This document shows, piece after piece, positions 51,695 through 63,175 of a stretch of 64,000 nucleotides of DNA. The number at the start of each line of letters is the position of its first letter. Within the stretch, counting starts at the first letter, position 1. Position numbers and translations under genes: made by a program. The notes under the pieces were generated by a model that searched no databases, had not been told where the DNA came from, and saw nothing but the letters and a program-made list of their open reading frames with translations. The stretch spans positions 558,001-622,000 of the forward strand of contig FMBT01000294.1 of the NCBI GenBank assembly GCA_900095095.1, read 5' to 3'. The DNA comes from Fragilariopsis cylindrus CCMP1102. Taxonomy: Eukaryota; Bacillariophyta; Bacillariophyceae; Bacillariales; Bacillariaceae.

Positions 51695-53836
51695 TGAATA
51701 ACGTGTTCGTGTCCGTAGCGGCTCTTTTTGTCGTTTGGCTTTTCGTTTCGTGTGATATGGTATATTTAATTAGTGATGTAGAATGTGTAACAACTATTAG
51801 AGCTAGAGAACAGTGTCGAAATACGATTGCGTACCGTACAGAATGTTATTTGTTTTGTCGAATGCTGATTTTTAATCAAAATTCAAACAGAATGAGTCAT
51901 GGGCTTCGTACGAATCTTAGAAGATGTGAGTCGACGTAGAAAAGCCTACACGATTTTCGAATCGAATGAATCGTACGTCCGTAATACACGTACAACTTTT
52001 TTAATCGCTAGTAGGATTAAAGAGGTTTTACTATCGTTTAGTGAGGGCTTAACCAAGTCATTCTTGGTCTGTTATCCGGATATGTACCACTAACTAACTA
52101 GAAGGAGGGAGGAAATATCTTGATACTAAAGCAACAGTCTACCCTATCGGACGACGACGACTTATCAATCTTTGAAAAGATTGACTGAGGCTAGACAATT
52201 GCAATGATCCAAATCGAATTGCCACAAGGGATTGTCTTGGAGGGAGATTGACGACAGTTATTATCAAGGCTGGTATATGGGAAAAAGAGAATTTTGATGC
52301 AATTTTTTGGTGGTTAGCTTCGTGTTGTTGAAAATCGATTTATATATTTGTTGACAATCACACATGAGTCACAACCAAAATCTTCATGGAGGGATTGTTA
52401 CGAAATGAAACGTTCCGGGATAAATTCAAAGGTAAACAAAAAGGTCGTATTATCTCAACATGTAGTCTCATCGAGGAAGATGCAAGATTTATTCTTTTTG
52501 TTGTTGTCAAATCATTCTACACCAGGATATTTCATCTAAAAATGACATTCAGAGTATACAATCTCTTGGAACGGCAGCAGAAACTTTAACAGCAACAACA
52601 AAAAATCCCGATAACTTCAAATCTGGCATGCCTTCCTATAGAAGAGAACCCAGTGTTTGAAAACCTAAATCTTCAGAATCTACTGATGACAAAGCGGCAG
52701 TATATCTGGTGGAATTATTTCCTAAATTATGGGCATTCGGTTGCTATGAGGAAAATTTAAACATTTCATCTATTATTAATTATATCAGGCAATGATCAAT
52801 CAAAGTGGATTACTATATCTACCAGAAGATAGTAAAGGTAGTGGTGGTACCCGTCTAAGTATTCGACCATAAGTAATTCATACTATCTACGAAAAGAGAA
52901 ACAAAGATCCGAATTTGATATAGTTTTCTACGAGAGGAACCAGTGATCAAAGATCGATACTCGTTCCCACCAACGACGCGCCAGCATCATCAACACTGAA
53001 GACGAAAACGGGTTACAACAACCACTACCAAACTAGCACTCCCAGAAAGCAACACCGGTAATTGTAGTGGGATGTTGCTTTAAAAGCGTCTCCTTTTCTT
53101 GTAAATGTCTCGATATATTAATATAAATCTAGCTAGAAAGAGAATGAGCCGTCATTTATCCGATATCTGGTCCGATATTATTTGTCAGTAGGGGAAACAT
53201 AATAACAGACAGTTTTAATAGAACAACTAGATACGTATCAACTACAAATGGTGCAGATGACTTCGAAACAATTTATTTAATCTATTACAAAATTGATATT
53301 ACTAGTACTGATAATATCGTCAAATTCGTTCGTTTGCATGTAGCATTTCTACTAGCAGAAGATCCAGTTTTTGTGCACAAGGATAAGATGTCTAAATTCT
53401 TGGGCTATTACAGTTGAAATATGACCTTAAACACCAGCTTCTTGATGATGTATTTATGATACAGACTGCTGAAATGCACCACTCTGTACATATGGTTTAC
53501 TTAGGTGAATAATGATAGGTTGTTGTGCTGGAAATACAATTTGTACACAAAAACACAATCAATAATCAATTGATCTTTCACCATCTCTTAATCATCTTTC
53601 CTTTTTTAAATAAAGACAATTCATCTTTTATGACAGAAATGTGTCAATGACTAGTAAGATTATGTATTTTAATATTAATGTTATTTGTTATTTCAAATCA
53701 TCTCTCAAAATCATCGAGTGTATTTGGAATAAATGCTATGTAATTTCGGTACAAAGTGTCTTAACCAACCAACATCTATCTCAGATTGCAATTATTATTG
53801 TTGTCGTTTCTGAATCATATTCAAATTTAGTGTAGT
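51667..53836. other. 2.2-kb gene-poor stretch with possible decayed coding sequence
   Basis: No intact gene is visible in this gap. In the plus-strand frame at about 52541-52795 one finds a protein-like reading (NDIQSIQSLGTAAETLTATT; later DDKAAVYLVELFPKLWAFGC) with a single internal stop, flanked by short frames in other phases (52348-52589) that also look partly coding. This may be an old, eroded gene, but it matches nothing I recognise. The rest is AT-rich, low complexity and without repeats. Confidence 0.3.
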
Positions 53837-54377
53837 TTAGTTGCTAGCAGCATGAGCAGCAACGGCCACTTCAGCATTGTATTTTTCAACTAATTCCGCT
53901 CTCTTATTCTTTGCTTGTTCGTTGTAGAAATGAACAGAACTGAACGACGACGCTGCACCACCATGACGTCCCTTGAAGTAGGAGCTCATATTTGAATATA
54001 CGTTGTATGCCTTTTGTCGTGGTTCGTCCTGTAGGTAATACATATGTGTGAAGAGATTAACTCGACTGTATTCGTCGGAATGTTTTTGTGCGTTAACCGA
54101 ACCCCTGTTATTGTGTAATTGTGTTAATGATTTAATTTTGGATGAAAAAAGAAACAGAAAAGATACGATTAGATTGATCAGAGACAATAATAACGAGCAT
54201 GCAATTACATTATTATATTATTCTTTTCTTTCGCCAATTTGGATTGATGTCAAATAATAATAATAATAATGCGGTTATTTTTTGAACTCACTCTGCAATA
54301 CGTTCCGATAGACGACCAATTCGAGACTCCTCAGTCTCTTGAAGGTTTCGGAAGAAGCTCGAAAACGGATTACTCAT
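53837..54377 (-). CDS. Small conserved-looking protein of unknown function, two exons
   Basis: Exons 54377-54292 and 54104-53837 (GCAGA|GTGAGT ... taacag|GGGTTC) join to 117 residues beginning MSNPFSSFFRNLQETEESRI. The sequence is hydrophilic, with no signal peptide, membrane span or Cys. Two helical stretches (SRIGRLSERIAEGS, AKNKRAELVEKYNAEVAVAA) flank an aromatic middle (FTHMYYLQDEPRQKAYNVYS). I do not recognise it. The splice is the only evidence that exon 1 belongs here: it gives an ATG, GTGAGT donor and an in-frame join, whereas the frame extending from exon 2 into the intron is AT-rich. The start is divergent with the methyltransferase-like gene. Confidence 0.6.
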
Positions 54378-54809
54378 CGTGTATTGATGTATATGATCTT
54401 GTTCTCTATCTATCCAGAGTTCTATTACAGTACTACTAAGTTCTAAGTTGAGTATTTGTGTTGTGTTGTTCGCTGTTCATAGTACTTAGTTGAACGATAT
54501 AATCAACGATATATTATTTGCGCTCGTTCGCCGATGTGATGTATTTGGGGGACACTGTCATTTAGGGGATTAAAATCGAAAACGAATCACCCAGAACCCC
54601 TACGACCCTTTTTCAAGAAACATTATGATCCTCCCCCGAATCATTGCCGCACAATTTCTGTGTATTTGTGTCGTTGATCATCCATATCCATCGAACTCGT
54701 CATTCAGCACTCTCATTATTCTTGTCAAGGTTACAGTACAAGGCACTATCAAAATAAAGGTTGTCAAACTCCTACGAATGGGTGGGTGACGATAAGATTG
54801 TGCGTGTAG
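54378..54809. promoter_or_regulatory. Divergent intergenic region with two TACAGTA words
   Basis: The 432-bp spacer has TACAGTA at 54426-54432, 49 bp before the minus-strand start at 54377, and at 54732-54738, 72 bp before the plus-strand start at 54810. No other gene is seen. Confidence 0.45.
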
Positions 54810-56750
54810 ATGGTATTCTTTATTCTGAGCAAGTATGTCACCAAATGGATCGGTACACCGCTTTTTCGCTCGGGGTTGCGTCTTCGAAATAAGTTGATAC
54901 CGACGCGGAATAAAATCGGATACAGCGATACAAATTACTTGATTGATATGGCATGTTTGATTCCGTACTCTCAGAAGATTATTTCTTTAGCTATACACGA
55001 TGAATCAAAGCATCGAATGATTGATTTCCGACAACAACGGCAAGAACAGCAACAGCTATCGAAGGTTGAAGCTGATAACAAAAATAATAATACGACGACG
55101 ACGACGACACTGGCCGAGGACACAATGAAAATGATGACGGACCCTGTAGTTACCCGCCGTCTGTCGAACATACGGGTAGCAGTATTGGACGAATACTTGA
55201 GACAATCATTACTACCGAACAATAGATGGTCGGATGTTGAAAATAACTGGCGGTATCATCTCCGAGTAGTCGCTTGGGCAAGAAAAGAATTTTTGATTAG
55301 TAAATATGGACCTCACATTCAAGAGGCTATGATGGCATATCCACAATTAAGAAATTCACCACAATTGCTAGGTACGACAACTGGTGGTAGTGGTGGATCG
55401 TTACGAAGAAGACGGATGTTTTTAGACTTAGTCCATCGAGGAGAAATTAATCTTGATAATAACGAATCGAACAACAGTACGACGATGACGTCGCCATTCT
55501 TGCAATTACCACTAAGCTCCGTTATAATTAATGCATTTCGTATGAAACGATGGAATGACGAAAAGAACACTGAACGGTACGTTTTATCCTCTTCTTCATT
55601 TTAAAACATACCATGTATGTTTCTTTTTCTTTCATTTTTATAAATCTCTAATGCAACTGTGCGAAATTAATTTTTATTGGTTCGTAGAATAGGACAAAGC
55701 ATGATCCCTGTAGCTGAAAAACTCGGGGGTACCATGTTACGGCAACAGTCTTACCAGGTCGAAAACGGTGATGGGGAAATTGATTCACAGATAGAAACAA
55801 TTATGACAAGAAATCACGTCGATGTTCCTGTCGATACCGATTTGAGTTCCACGAACATAGAGGATATTCTTGATGTTGTCACTAGAGGATACGTAAAAAA
55901 TTGTGGACCTCTCAACGCACTTTGTCAGGAAGCTAACTTCTACCAATTGTGGAGTAGGGAGTATGTCAAACATTTGGGGGACTACCTTTTGGAACGAACG
56001 GCAGCGAGACGATCAGTGGATACGCAACAGCAAGCGCACACAAATGATATAGAAGAAGGAATGCCAATGATATCACAAGATACTGTCATTTTAGATATAG
56101 GAGCCGGCGATGGAGTATTAATGCATTGTTTGCGTGACTATATGGAGCGAAAGGTTATGGGTGTCCCTGACAATAGAAAAATTAATAGTAAGAAAAGTAT
56201 ACCCAAGACCGGTGGTGTTATTCCCACAATGGTTGCGATTGATGATATGAGCTGGAGGATATTCACCAAGGGTCCAGTTGAGAAACTTTCCGCAGAACAA
56301 GCACTGGATAAGTATAGCACCACTCTAATCACGCAAACGACACCAGATAACGCTACCGATTCGACGTCATCGTTGTCATCGGATCAACAAGATCGTGGTC
56401 CCCAAGTAATCGTCCTTTGTAGTTGGATGCCCATGGGTGAGGACTGGACAGCTCTCTTTCGAAAAGAGGGAGTTGACGAATATATTTTGATTGGTGAGGC
56501 AGACGATGGGTCAGTCGGTGATAATTGGTTAACGTGGGGGAATCCAGCCTTCTATGCAAAAAATGACGATGCTGATGACGCCGAAACTGAAGTTAATAAT
56601 GATGAGGACGGTATTTCTCCAACTCCTCCATATGTGAAAGATAGGTATCATCGCTGGGATATGGACGACTTGACAAAATTCCAGTTTTCGAGTTTTGATC
56701 TCGCAGTGTCAAAAAGTAGTAAGACTGTTAGTTTTAGAAAAAGTTTGTAG
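54810..56750 (+). CDS. Methyltransferase-like protein, two exons
   Basis: Exons 54810-55576 and 55688-56750 (GAACG|GTACGT ... tcgtag|AATAGG) give 609 residues. In the second exon, TVILDIGAGDGVLMHCLRDY (about 395-415) has the hallmark of a Rossmann-type SAM-binding motif I (D-x-G-x-G-D-G), and downstream QVIVLCSWMPMGEDWTALFR plus EYILIGEADDGSVGDNWLTW fit the later strands of such a fold, with W-x-P-M-G close to where class I enzymes have motif IV. The substrate is unknown. The N-terminal part (FFILSKYVTKWIGTPLFRSG) could be a membrane-associated or mitochondrial leader; it is basic and amphipathic. Residues about 90-270 are of unknown fold, and a Gln/Asn/Thr-rich stretch lies near 80-110. The SAM-binding assignment is inferred from motif I. 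Confidence 0.6.
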
Positions 56751-57045
56751 AGAAAGGGAAACGTGGAGAGAGTCAACACATATCCAGTTCATTTTAGTTC
56801 ATTTTAGTAGAGCAGATAAATGAAATCGATTATTAGAAGATACACTCATTCTCTTTGCAAGGCTTTCTTTTTTGTACCACTTGATTCCAAGTTCACGGTG
56901 TTCCCTCCTAATTGAAATTTTCCCCAGTAATTTTGGAGCATAACAGGTTATTGATTATATATATTCGAATATCTGGTGTTGCTATATTAGGTTTAAAGCA
57001 CTAACAGTCAGAGGCGTAAGATATTGATAATTAAAACCATATGAT

Positions 57046-58222
57046 TCATTCGCAGCATGGTCCATTGAAACCTTGTGCTGTCAATCCACCATCAACTCCA
57101 AGGATTTGTCCCGTAATATAAGACGATGCTGGTAAGCACAGGAAAATAATCGGATCAGCAATTTCTTCCGCACTCGCTAATCGCCCCATTGGTGTCCACG
57201 CTTTAACTTTATCGAGTTGGGATGGATTTTTCGCAACAGCGTCTTCAAGCATCGGTGTCATCTATTTTTTTTCATTGTTGTATTAAAAAGTAAAAGTTTG
57301 ATATTATAGTAATTATTTTGTATTTTTTCATGTCATCCATGAATTATAGATCACATCGTCGAAGAAATAATGCATAATTTCAACAATCACACAGAAACGC
57401 CATATTACAATAGAAAGAAGAAAAATTAGATCGAAATTTCGTGGATATTATTAATTCAACTCTTGAAGAATGCGGTCTTTTCTTTTAACTTACTGTCATC
57501 CATGGAGTTACGGCATTAACACGGATTTTCCGATCTGCCCATTCGCATGCTAATATACGAGTGAAATGATTTATTGCAGCCTTTGTCATACCATATGCGG
57601 CCCCAGTTCCACTTGATTGCACCCCTGCCGCCGATGATACATTAACAATTGTACTATTCCCTTCAACGAAAAGATTTGAAAACATTCTACATAAAAAGTA
57701 TGCAGCATCGACGTTGGTACGGACCATAGCATGATATTCTTCTGGTGTTTGCTCGAGTATTTTTTTACGAACATTAATTCCAACATTGTTGATCAAGCCG
57801 TGTACGCATGGTAGTGCATCATTAATGTCATTATCTTCTCCTCCGAAAGTTTCCTTCGCAGTACGAATAAGTACCTCTCGTCCTTCTGATGTAGAAACAT
57901 CGCATATAACATGTTTAATTACAGGTAGACCATCATCAGCATTGCTTTTTGTGTAAGATAAGTTAGGGTCTAGGTTCATTGAGGTCAGATATTCTGTAAA
58001 GTTACACGGTGATAAAGAACAGAACAATATCCCAGCCGCATCATGATCTAATAGATCTTTGATCACAGCTTTTCCAATGCCCTTTGTTCCTCCAGTCACC
58101 ACAAAGTTTTTCCCACGGAGCGACCATCGCGAAGACTGTCTCTCAAGCTTTTGCTTTTTGTTGCTTTCCATAGTTTCATGGGTATATGTGCTTCTATTGT
58201 TGTTGATTGTTATTGATGTCAT
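57046..58222 (-). CDS. Short-chain dehydrogenase/reductase, two exons
   Basis: Exons 58222-57494 and 57261-57046 (ATGACA|GTAAGT ... aatag|ATGACA) yield 314 residues. It is a classical SDR: cofactor motif VTGGTKGIGKAV (T-G-x-x-x-G-I-G), NNVGINVR (the N-N-A-G variant), catalytic Ser in STIVNVSSAAGVQSSG, and Tyr-x3-Lys in AAYGMTKAAINHF. The C-terminal signature WTPMGRLASAEEIADPIIFL and ITGQILGVDGGLT matches the tropinone-reductase-like branch of SDRs; the physiological substrate is unknown. NADPH preference cannot be settled from sequence. An insert (FCSLSPCNFTEYLTSMNLDP and following) lies between beta-2 and beta-3. No targeting signal is convincing, so a cytosolic enzyme is likely. Confidence 0.88.
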
Positions 58223-59057
58223 ATCTTGATTTGCTGTCAGCGTCGACGTCGTCGTCCTTGTTCCTTTTACTATTCTTTTCTTCTAAATTATTGTTAGTAT
58301 TATTACTATTATTATTACAGTATTCTGTAATTCAATTCAACCACTAATAATCAATTTAAATCAATACCTTTCGTCGTCGTCCTTTGTTCTTTTTATTATA
58401 GATTTAAACCAGTACAAAGTTCGAGGAAGCTTCTTTTTGCGGTAATATAAAACAATACAAAGTTCGAGGAAGCTTCTTTGTGGAGTAACGCGACTCGTCG
58501 TCGTCGTCGTCGTCGTCGTCGTCCTTGTTGTTCCTTTTGTTATTAATCTCGTCTTCGTTAATTTGTGCAGTAATAAACGAATATTCACTAATCGAAGAAT
58601 CCCTCGAATCAAGGATTTACCGTAGTACATAATATATTATATAAGCCGAACATTCGTGCGTATGTTTTGTATGTATGGATTGTACCTATCTCGTACTAAG
58701 TTAGTGTCGAAGTTTTTAGGGTTATGAGCTCGTAAGATCATCCCTTCACCACCAATAACAAACGTAAGTTTTTATGGAAGTCTCCCTCATTTTCGTTTTG
58801 TCGTCAAAGCAAACGCAAACACAAACGTAACCGTAACAATAGCACAACGAAAAGTAGAGTGAGTTGTAATAGATTTTCTCACTACGAGCACACCTCCCAA
58901 AAAGTATCAACAATAAGAATAGTCCGTTCAGAACAACCTCCGTATCATTCCAATCCCATCCTGTAGATATCATTCAACTTTGCGGCATTTTCACTGATAG
59001 ATAATTTTAGTACAAGTTACAATACAAAAAGAAAATAGAATAGAATAGAATAGAAAG
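58223..59057. promoter_or_regulatory. Divergent region with internal repeat array
   Basis: The 835-bp spacer between the SDR and MAK16 starts has TACAGTA at 58317-58323 (about 95 bp from the SDR start) and a decayed array of short repeats at 58238-58570. Directly before the MAK16 ATG lies a (TAGAA)4 run (59037-59056). Confidence 0.5.
58238..58570. repeat. Degenerate short-repeat array (CGTCGTCGTCCTT units)
   Basis: Units of CGTCGTCGTCCTTTGTTC followed by T/A-rich sequence recur three times (near 58245, 58368, 58514), the last expanded to about eight CGT. A 24-bp unit (beginning TACAAAGTTCGAGG) is duplicated exactly at 58413-58436 and 58456-58479. This indicates serial local duplication. Confidence 0.75.
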
Positions 59058-60059
59058 ATGCAGAACGACGAAATGATTTGGCAGGTGATAAATCACCAAT
59101 TTTGTTCCTACAAGAGAACGATTGGAAAGGCGAAATCTGACAAGACAACCTTTTGCCAACATCCGTACTCTGTAACAGGTCTTTGTAATCGAACAAGCTG
59201 TCCGTTAGCGAATTCATTATATGCAACATTACGAGAAGAAAATGGAAAGGTCTTTCTTTGTATGAAAACGGTCGAACGAGCACATTCTCCGAAAAATTTA
59301 TGGGAAAAGGTTTTATTAAGTCGGAACTATGCCAAAGCTACTACACAAATCGAAGAACATTTGCAATTTTTTCCCAAAGCACTTATGCATCGGAACAAAC
59401 AACGATTGACAAAGATTCATCAATACTTGTTACGAATGAGAAAGATTAAACTTAAGGAATTGTCAGGTCGGAAGGCTAAGATCGTACAGGCACCCACACG
59501 TAAAATCGCCCAACGAGAATCACGACGGGAACAAAAAGCATTGGTGGCTGCTAAGATTACTAATAAGATCGAACAGGAGTTAGTAGAACGACTTGCCAAT
59601 GGTACATACGGAGATATTTATAACTTTGAACAAACAACCTTTAACAAGGCACTTGGACAGACCGAGGACGGTGAGGAAGAGGTTGAGACTGAAGAATCGG
59701 AAGAAGAAGATAGTGTTACCGAATATGTTGAGGATCTTGAATCGGACGAAGAAGATTCAATGGAAGAAGACATGGAAGATTTCGAATACCTTGGTGACGG
59801 ACAGTGGGGTCAAGCAGAAGACGAGGATAGTGATAGTAGTGACGACGATGATGATGAGGACGACGATGAAAGCAGCGATAACGACAGCGGCGATGATGAT
59901 GATGATAACGACAGTCAAAACGACGATAAGAAAGACGAAAAGCCTAAGAAAAAGAAGAAAAAGAAATCCACGAAGAAGGGGTCTAGAGTCGAAATTGAAT
60001 ACGAAGAAGAGAATGAATTGGAAGATGAACAAATGCAAGAAGCTGGTATGGCTTGGTAA
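59058..60059 (+). CDS. MAK16: MAK16 pre-60S ribosome biogenesis factor
   Basis: Protein of 333 residues orthologous in pattern to MAK16, a nucleolar protein needed for 60S subunit assembly. The N terminus is diagnostic: MQNDEMIWQVINHQFCSYKR, followed by TTFCQHPYSVTGLCNRTSCP and LANSLYATLREENGKVFLCM, holding the four Cys expected to bind metal. Further on, LWEKVLLSRNYAKATTQIEE, NKQRLTKIHQYLLRMRKIKL, RREQKALVAAKITNKIEQEL and ANGTYGDIYNFEQTTFNKAL correspond to the family blocks. The C-terminal third is an acidic Asp/Glu/Ser tract, then Lys runs (KKKKKKSTKKG), like other MAK16 tails. ATG 59058 follows a TAGAA pentanucleotide repeat. This is one of the firmest calls in the window. Confidence 0.97.
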   Translation: MQNDEMIWQVINHQFCSYKRTIGKAKSDKTTFCQHPYSVTGLCNRTSCPLANSLYATLREENGKVFLCMKTVERAHSPKNLWEKVLLSRNYAKATTQIEEHLQFFPKALMHRNKQRLTKIHQYLLRMRKIKLKELSGRKAKIVQAPTRKIAQRESRREQKALVAAKITNKIEQELVERLANGTYGDIYNFEQTTFNKALGQTEDGEEEVETEESEEEDSVTEYVEDLESDEEDSMEEDMEDFEYLGDGQWGQAEDEDSDSSDDDDDEDDDESSDNDSGDDDDDNDSQNDDKKDEKPKKKKKKKSTKKGSRVEIEYEEENELEDEQMQEAGMAW

Positions 60060-60963
60060 TAATATAATTTAACTGCCGCATCGTAATAAAATTTGTATAC
60101 TATTATTCACCATCAAAAAGTATATACATGAAAAAGGTATAATTTGTCTTCTCTCGTTTGACATATCTTAATGGTGGTGTATTTTGTATTTTATACTGTA
60201 GATCTTTGAGCTTGTTTTCTCTTTACTCTACTGTGCCGTCACATTTTCAATTACGAATTAAATAATGGGGTTGATTGTTTCTTCCAAATTCTGCGCATTT
60301 TGAGACTAATAGAACTTATACTTTTGAAGTAGTACCAGGTATGTATATGTGTTACATGTAGGTCCTATATATTGTCTTCGCATAATTTGATTTTTTTTAA
60401 ATGTATATAGTAGGAATGTACATACACTTGCACGCAACTTAAAAGTCCAGCCCCCAACCAACTTGTAACATATGAACAACACACATTTTGCTAGAATTTT
60501 AGCACCTACATAGTAAATTAATATCAACAACCAACTGATAGCAACTAATCTCTCTCTCTCTCTCTAGCAGTTTGCAATACTACAGTACTACTAAACCTGC
60601 CTATCATTACTATATTATTTTCCTTTCATTTCTGATTCTATACATGTCTATGACGTGAGGGGATGTTGTGGTTATTCTTTTTCTTGTTCTTGCCTGTTCT
60701 TGTTCTTGTTCTTGTTCTTGTTCTTGTTCTTGTAAATTTAAGAGTAAAGATTATGTGCAATTTTTGTAACTTTAAAGATAGTACAGAATGATTACTGTAC
60801 TTTACCGGAGCACCTCATTTACCACTAAAAAAACTAGAGAATTGGTTCCATCAGATTCTTACTAAAATCATTTTTCGTGTCGACGGGCAAGGACAAGCAA
60901 AGGAAAACAGGAAAGCAACAAACAAACAAACCATATTACACATCGAACATACACATACACACG
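60060..60963. other. Intergenic gap between same-strand genes
   Basis: This 904-bp gap contains TACTGTA at 60194-60200, TACAGTA at 60581-60587 and TACTGTA at 60793-60799 (165 bp before the next start), a TC run at 60549-60566, and a TTCTTG microsatellite at about 60680-60732. The frame at 60306-60530 on the minus strand is not supported. Confidence 0.5.
60680..60732. repeat. TTCTTG hexanucleotide microsatellite
   Basis: About eight TTCTTG units lie in tandem, with one interruption near 60693. Confidence 0.9.
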
Positions 60964-61262
60964 ATGACTGATACCGCACTTGAAGATCGAATCATTGCTC
61001 TCGAACGAACCCATTACAAATGTCCCCCGGAAGTCGAAATAGTGGACGAATCAATGCGACGTGCTCGAACCGAGATTGAAACATTGGGTCTGTACAGTTC
61101 TCGTTGGATGTACGTTATATATATATATGAAGTTAGCCATGCTTCCAATCGAATGAATAGATATGTGTACAATGAGGGAAATTGAGTTCAAATGTATTTC
61201 TTCCTACTTTTCAATAACCATGTTTGCTGTTTTTTTTGTTTTGTTTTTGTTGACTATTTTAT

Positions 61263-61299
<37 letters not shown>

Positions 61300-62048
61300 T
61301 GGGTTCCATCGGATTATTATAATTGGACACTAGAACAACGTGCTTCGATGTTACAGGCACCAACAACTAGATTATTGTGTAAATCATTACTATTGGAAAA
61401 TAAAAAAGTTACACCTGAAACATATAACTTTGTATATAATCCTCGATTTGTATTAGTTGTACTTCAATACGATTCTGAATTGGATGTATCACTACTAACA
61501 AAATCAATTCGAAAACTTCAACCGATCGTGGAAGAACGATTAGATCCATCAGATTTTGATTGGAGAGTTGCTGATTCAGATGATAATGATCGGATTACTG
61601 GATATAAATTTAATTCTGTTACACCATTTGTAAGTGCTATCTATCTATCTATATCTATCCAGTGGAATTTGAAGTCGAGTCAGAGTCTGTTATCGAGTCA
61701 ATCCATTCGTTCATCAGTCAAAACAATATAAAATTCTTTGAAATATCGGGAGGAGAAGTATGAGAAACAAAAATCATTATATACCAATGGAACTTTCATA
61801 TTTGCATAATACGATATTATTCTGTTCTAATATATTTTATATTATGTTGCCGTCCTTCTTTTTGTTCTCTTTTGCAGGGATTAAATGAAGAAGTTCCTAT
61901 TATATTGAGTAGTGCCATAGCAAATTTAGGATACTTTTGGATGGGTGGAGGACATGTTCATCTTAAACTAGGCCTGTCCGTTTCAGACTTTGTTGATAAG
62001 GTAAAGAACGTGAAGGTGATGGAAGTTAGTGTTCCGCGTATCAAATAA
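60964..62048 (+). CDS. YbaK/ProX-type aminoacyl-tRNA deacylase-like protein, three exons
   Basis: Exons 60964-61109, 61299-61629 and 61878-62048 (TGGAT|GTACGT ... atatag|GTGGGT; CCATTT|GTAAGT ... ttgcag|GGATTA) join to 215 residues. The protein resembles the YbaK/prolyl-tRNA-synthetase-associated (INS) domain family, which removes misattached amino acids from tRNA: FVLVVLQYDSELDVSLLTKS, RITGYKFNSVTPFGLNEEVP and PIILSSAIANLGYFWMGGGH, then VHLKLGLSVSDFVDKVK. The G-x-V-T-P-F/x-G and G-G-G-x-x-x-L-K-L-G patterns are the family signature. Amino-acid specificity is unknown. The first exon holds an acidic helix and Y-K-C-P. Intron 1 ends in a run of AT repeats that directly abuts the AG acceptor. 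No targeting signal is seen. Confidence 0.8.
61266..61297. repeat. AT microsatellite at an intron acceptor
   Basis: About sixteen AT units lead directly into the AG of intron 1 of the YbaK-like gene, taking the place of a pyrimidine tract. Confidence 0.9.
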
Positions 62049-62475
62049 AATATGAACGTATGGTGTACCGTAGAAATCGGTTGATGTGGAGCAAAAACAA
62101 ACAAGACGAGTGAAGGTGATTTTGATAATGATCATAAATATGATTTACATCAACGATAATGTAGTAATACAAGTATAGTCAATTCATTTTATTAGAAACG
62201 AAAACAATTATGTCTGTATTCCGAAATATATGTATGGAGAATACTTCTTGAGAAATGTTTCTTTTTTTAAGTGGATATAATTCGCTGTGTTATGTAATAG
62301 AAAATCTTATGATGGTATAACTGCAGTGGATTGTATGATAATTATACAATCCGCAACATAGTTTTCGAAGTAAATTGATTAAACTCCAAAATAAATGAAT
62401 TAATCAGATGGATCTAATTATTGAATTTCGTGTACATTATAGTAAGATGATGATGACAGTGCCTAAGTATTTTTT
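62049..62475. other. Convergent spacer
   Basis: The 427-bp AT-rich spacer between facing stops contains nothing recognisable. Confidence 0.5.
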
Positions 62476-62874
62476 TTATGCCGATTCAAGCATTTTGTTG
62501 AATGATTCAGAACCGATCCATTCTCCGAATTCAGCTGTAGAAAAAATATAAAAAATGATAAACAAAACAAAATATATTCATAAGGATGAGCGTGAAATTC
62601 TTTTTTTGAAAATGCATGTAGCTTTCATTACTCGTTCGGTGTATGACAGCACATATATAGCAAAAACAAAAAAGATAAAACTTACGTGAATCCAAAGATG
62701 GCATACCACTTGCATCCGATGATGATGATGATGGTGCAGCTACGATTTCTTCCTTTGGTGCTTTCTTACTTATTGCACTCTTAATCTTAAAAAGAGCAAA
62801 TAAAGAAAAATATCCTCCAAGTATTGCCATACATACTAAACGAATTCAACAGGTTTTTGTTTCATAATGATGAT

Positions 62875-62907
<33 letters not shown>

Positions 62908-63175
62908 GTTAGATTTTGTCATCGAGATCGACGATAATAACGAGATGCTTGTAACGTTGTTACCGTAAAAAACGCGCGTGAAATTATTTTTTTGTACAGT
63001 ACTAGCACGTAATTTACTTACGTTGACTATCTTTAGGGAAATATCCACGAACAACCTTATCGACTCCTTCCCATTCTGGAGCTGCACCTCCTGCCATTGT
63101 ACGTCGTTGAGTAGTTTGTTTCGCCATCATGGCAAAACGACGTCGTGCCGTTGCGGCTGCTACAGAAAATACCAT
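62476..63175 (-). CDS. Small single-span, probably mitochondrial protein, three exons
   Basis: Exons 63175-63022, 62835-62686 and 62534-62476 (CAAC|GTAAGT ... tttag|TATGTA; TCAC|GTAAGT ... tacag|CTGAAT) give 120 residues in frame. The N terminus (VFSVAAATARRRFAMMAKQT) looks like a mitochondrial presequence: Ala/Arg-rich, no acidic residues. Next is AAPEWEGVDKVVRGYFPKDS, then a membrane helix LCMAILGGYFSLFALFKI (about 53-70) and a Lys-rich, Ser-rich tail ending FGEWIGSESFNKMLESA. The layout is that of a small accessory subunit of an inner-membrane complex such as ATP synthase, but I do not recognise the family and that is inference. Intron 1 contains a GA microsatellite (62876-62905). Confidence 0.7.
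62876..62905. repeat. GA microsatellite in an intron
   Basis: About fifteen GA units lie in intron 1 of the small membrane-protein gene. Confidence 0.9.
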
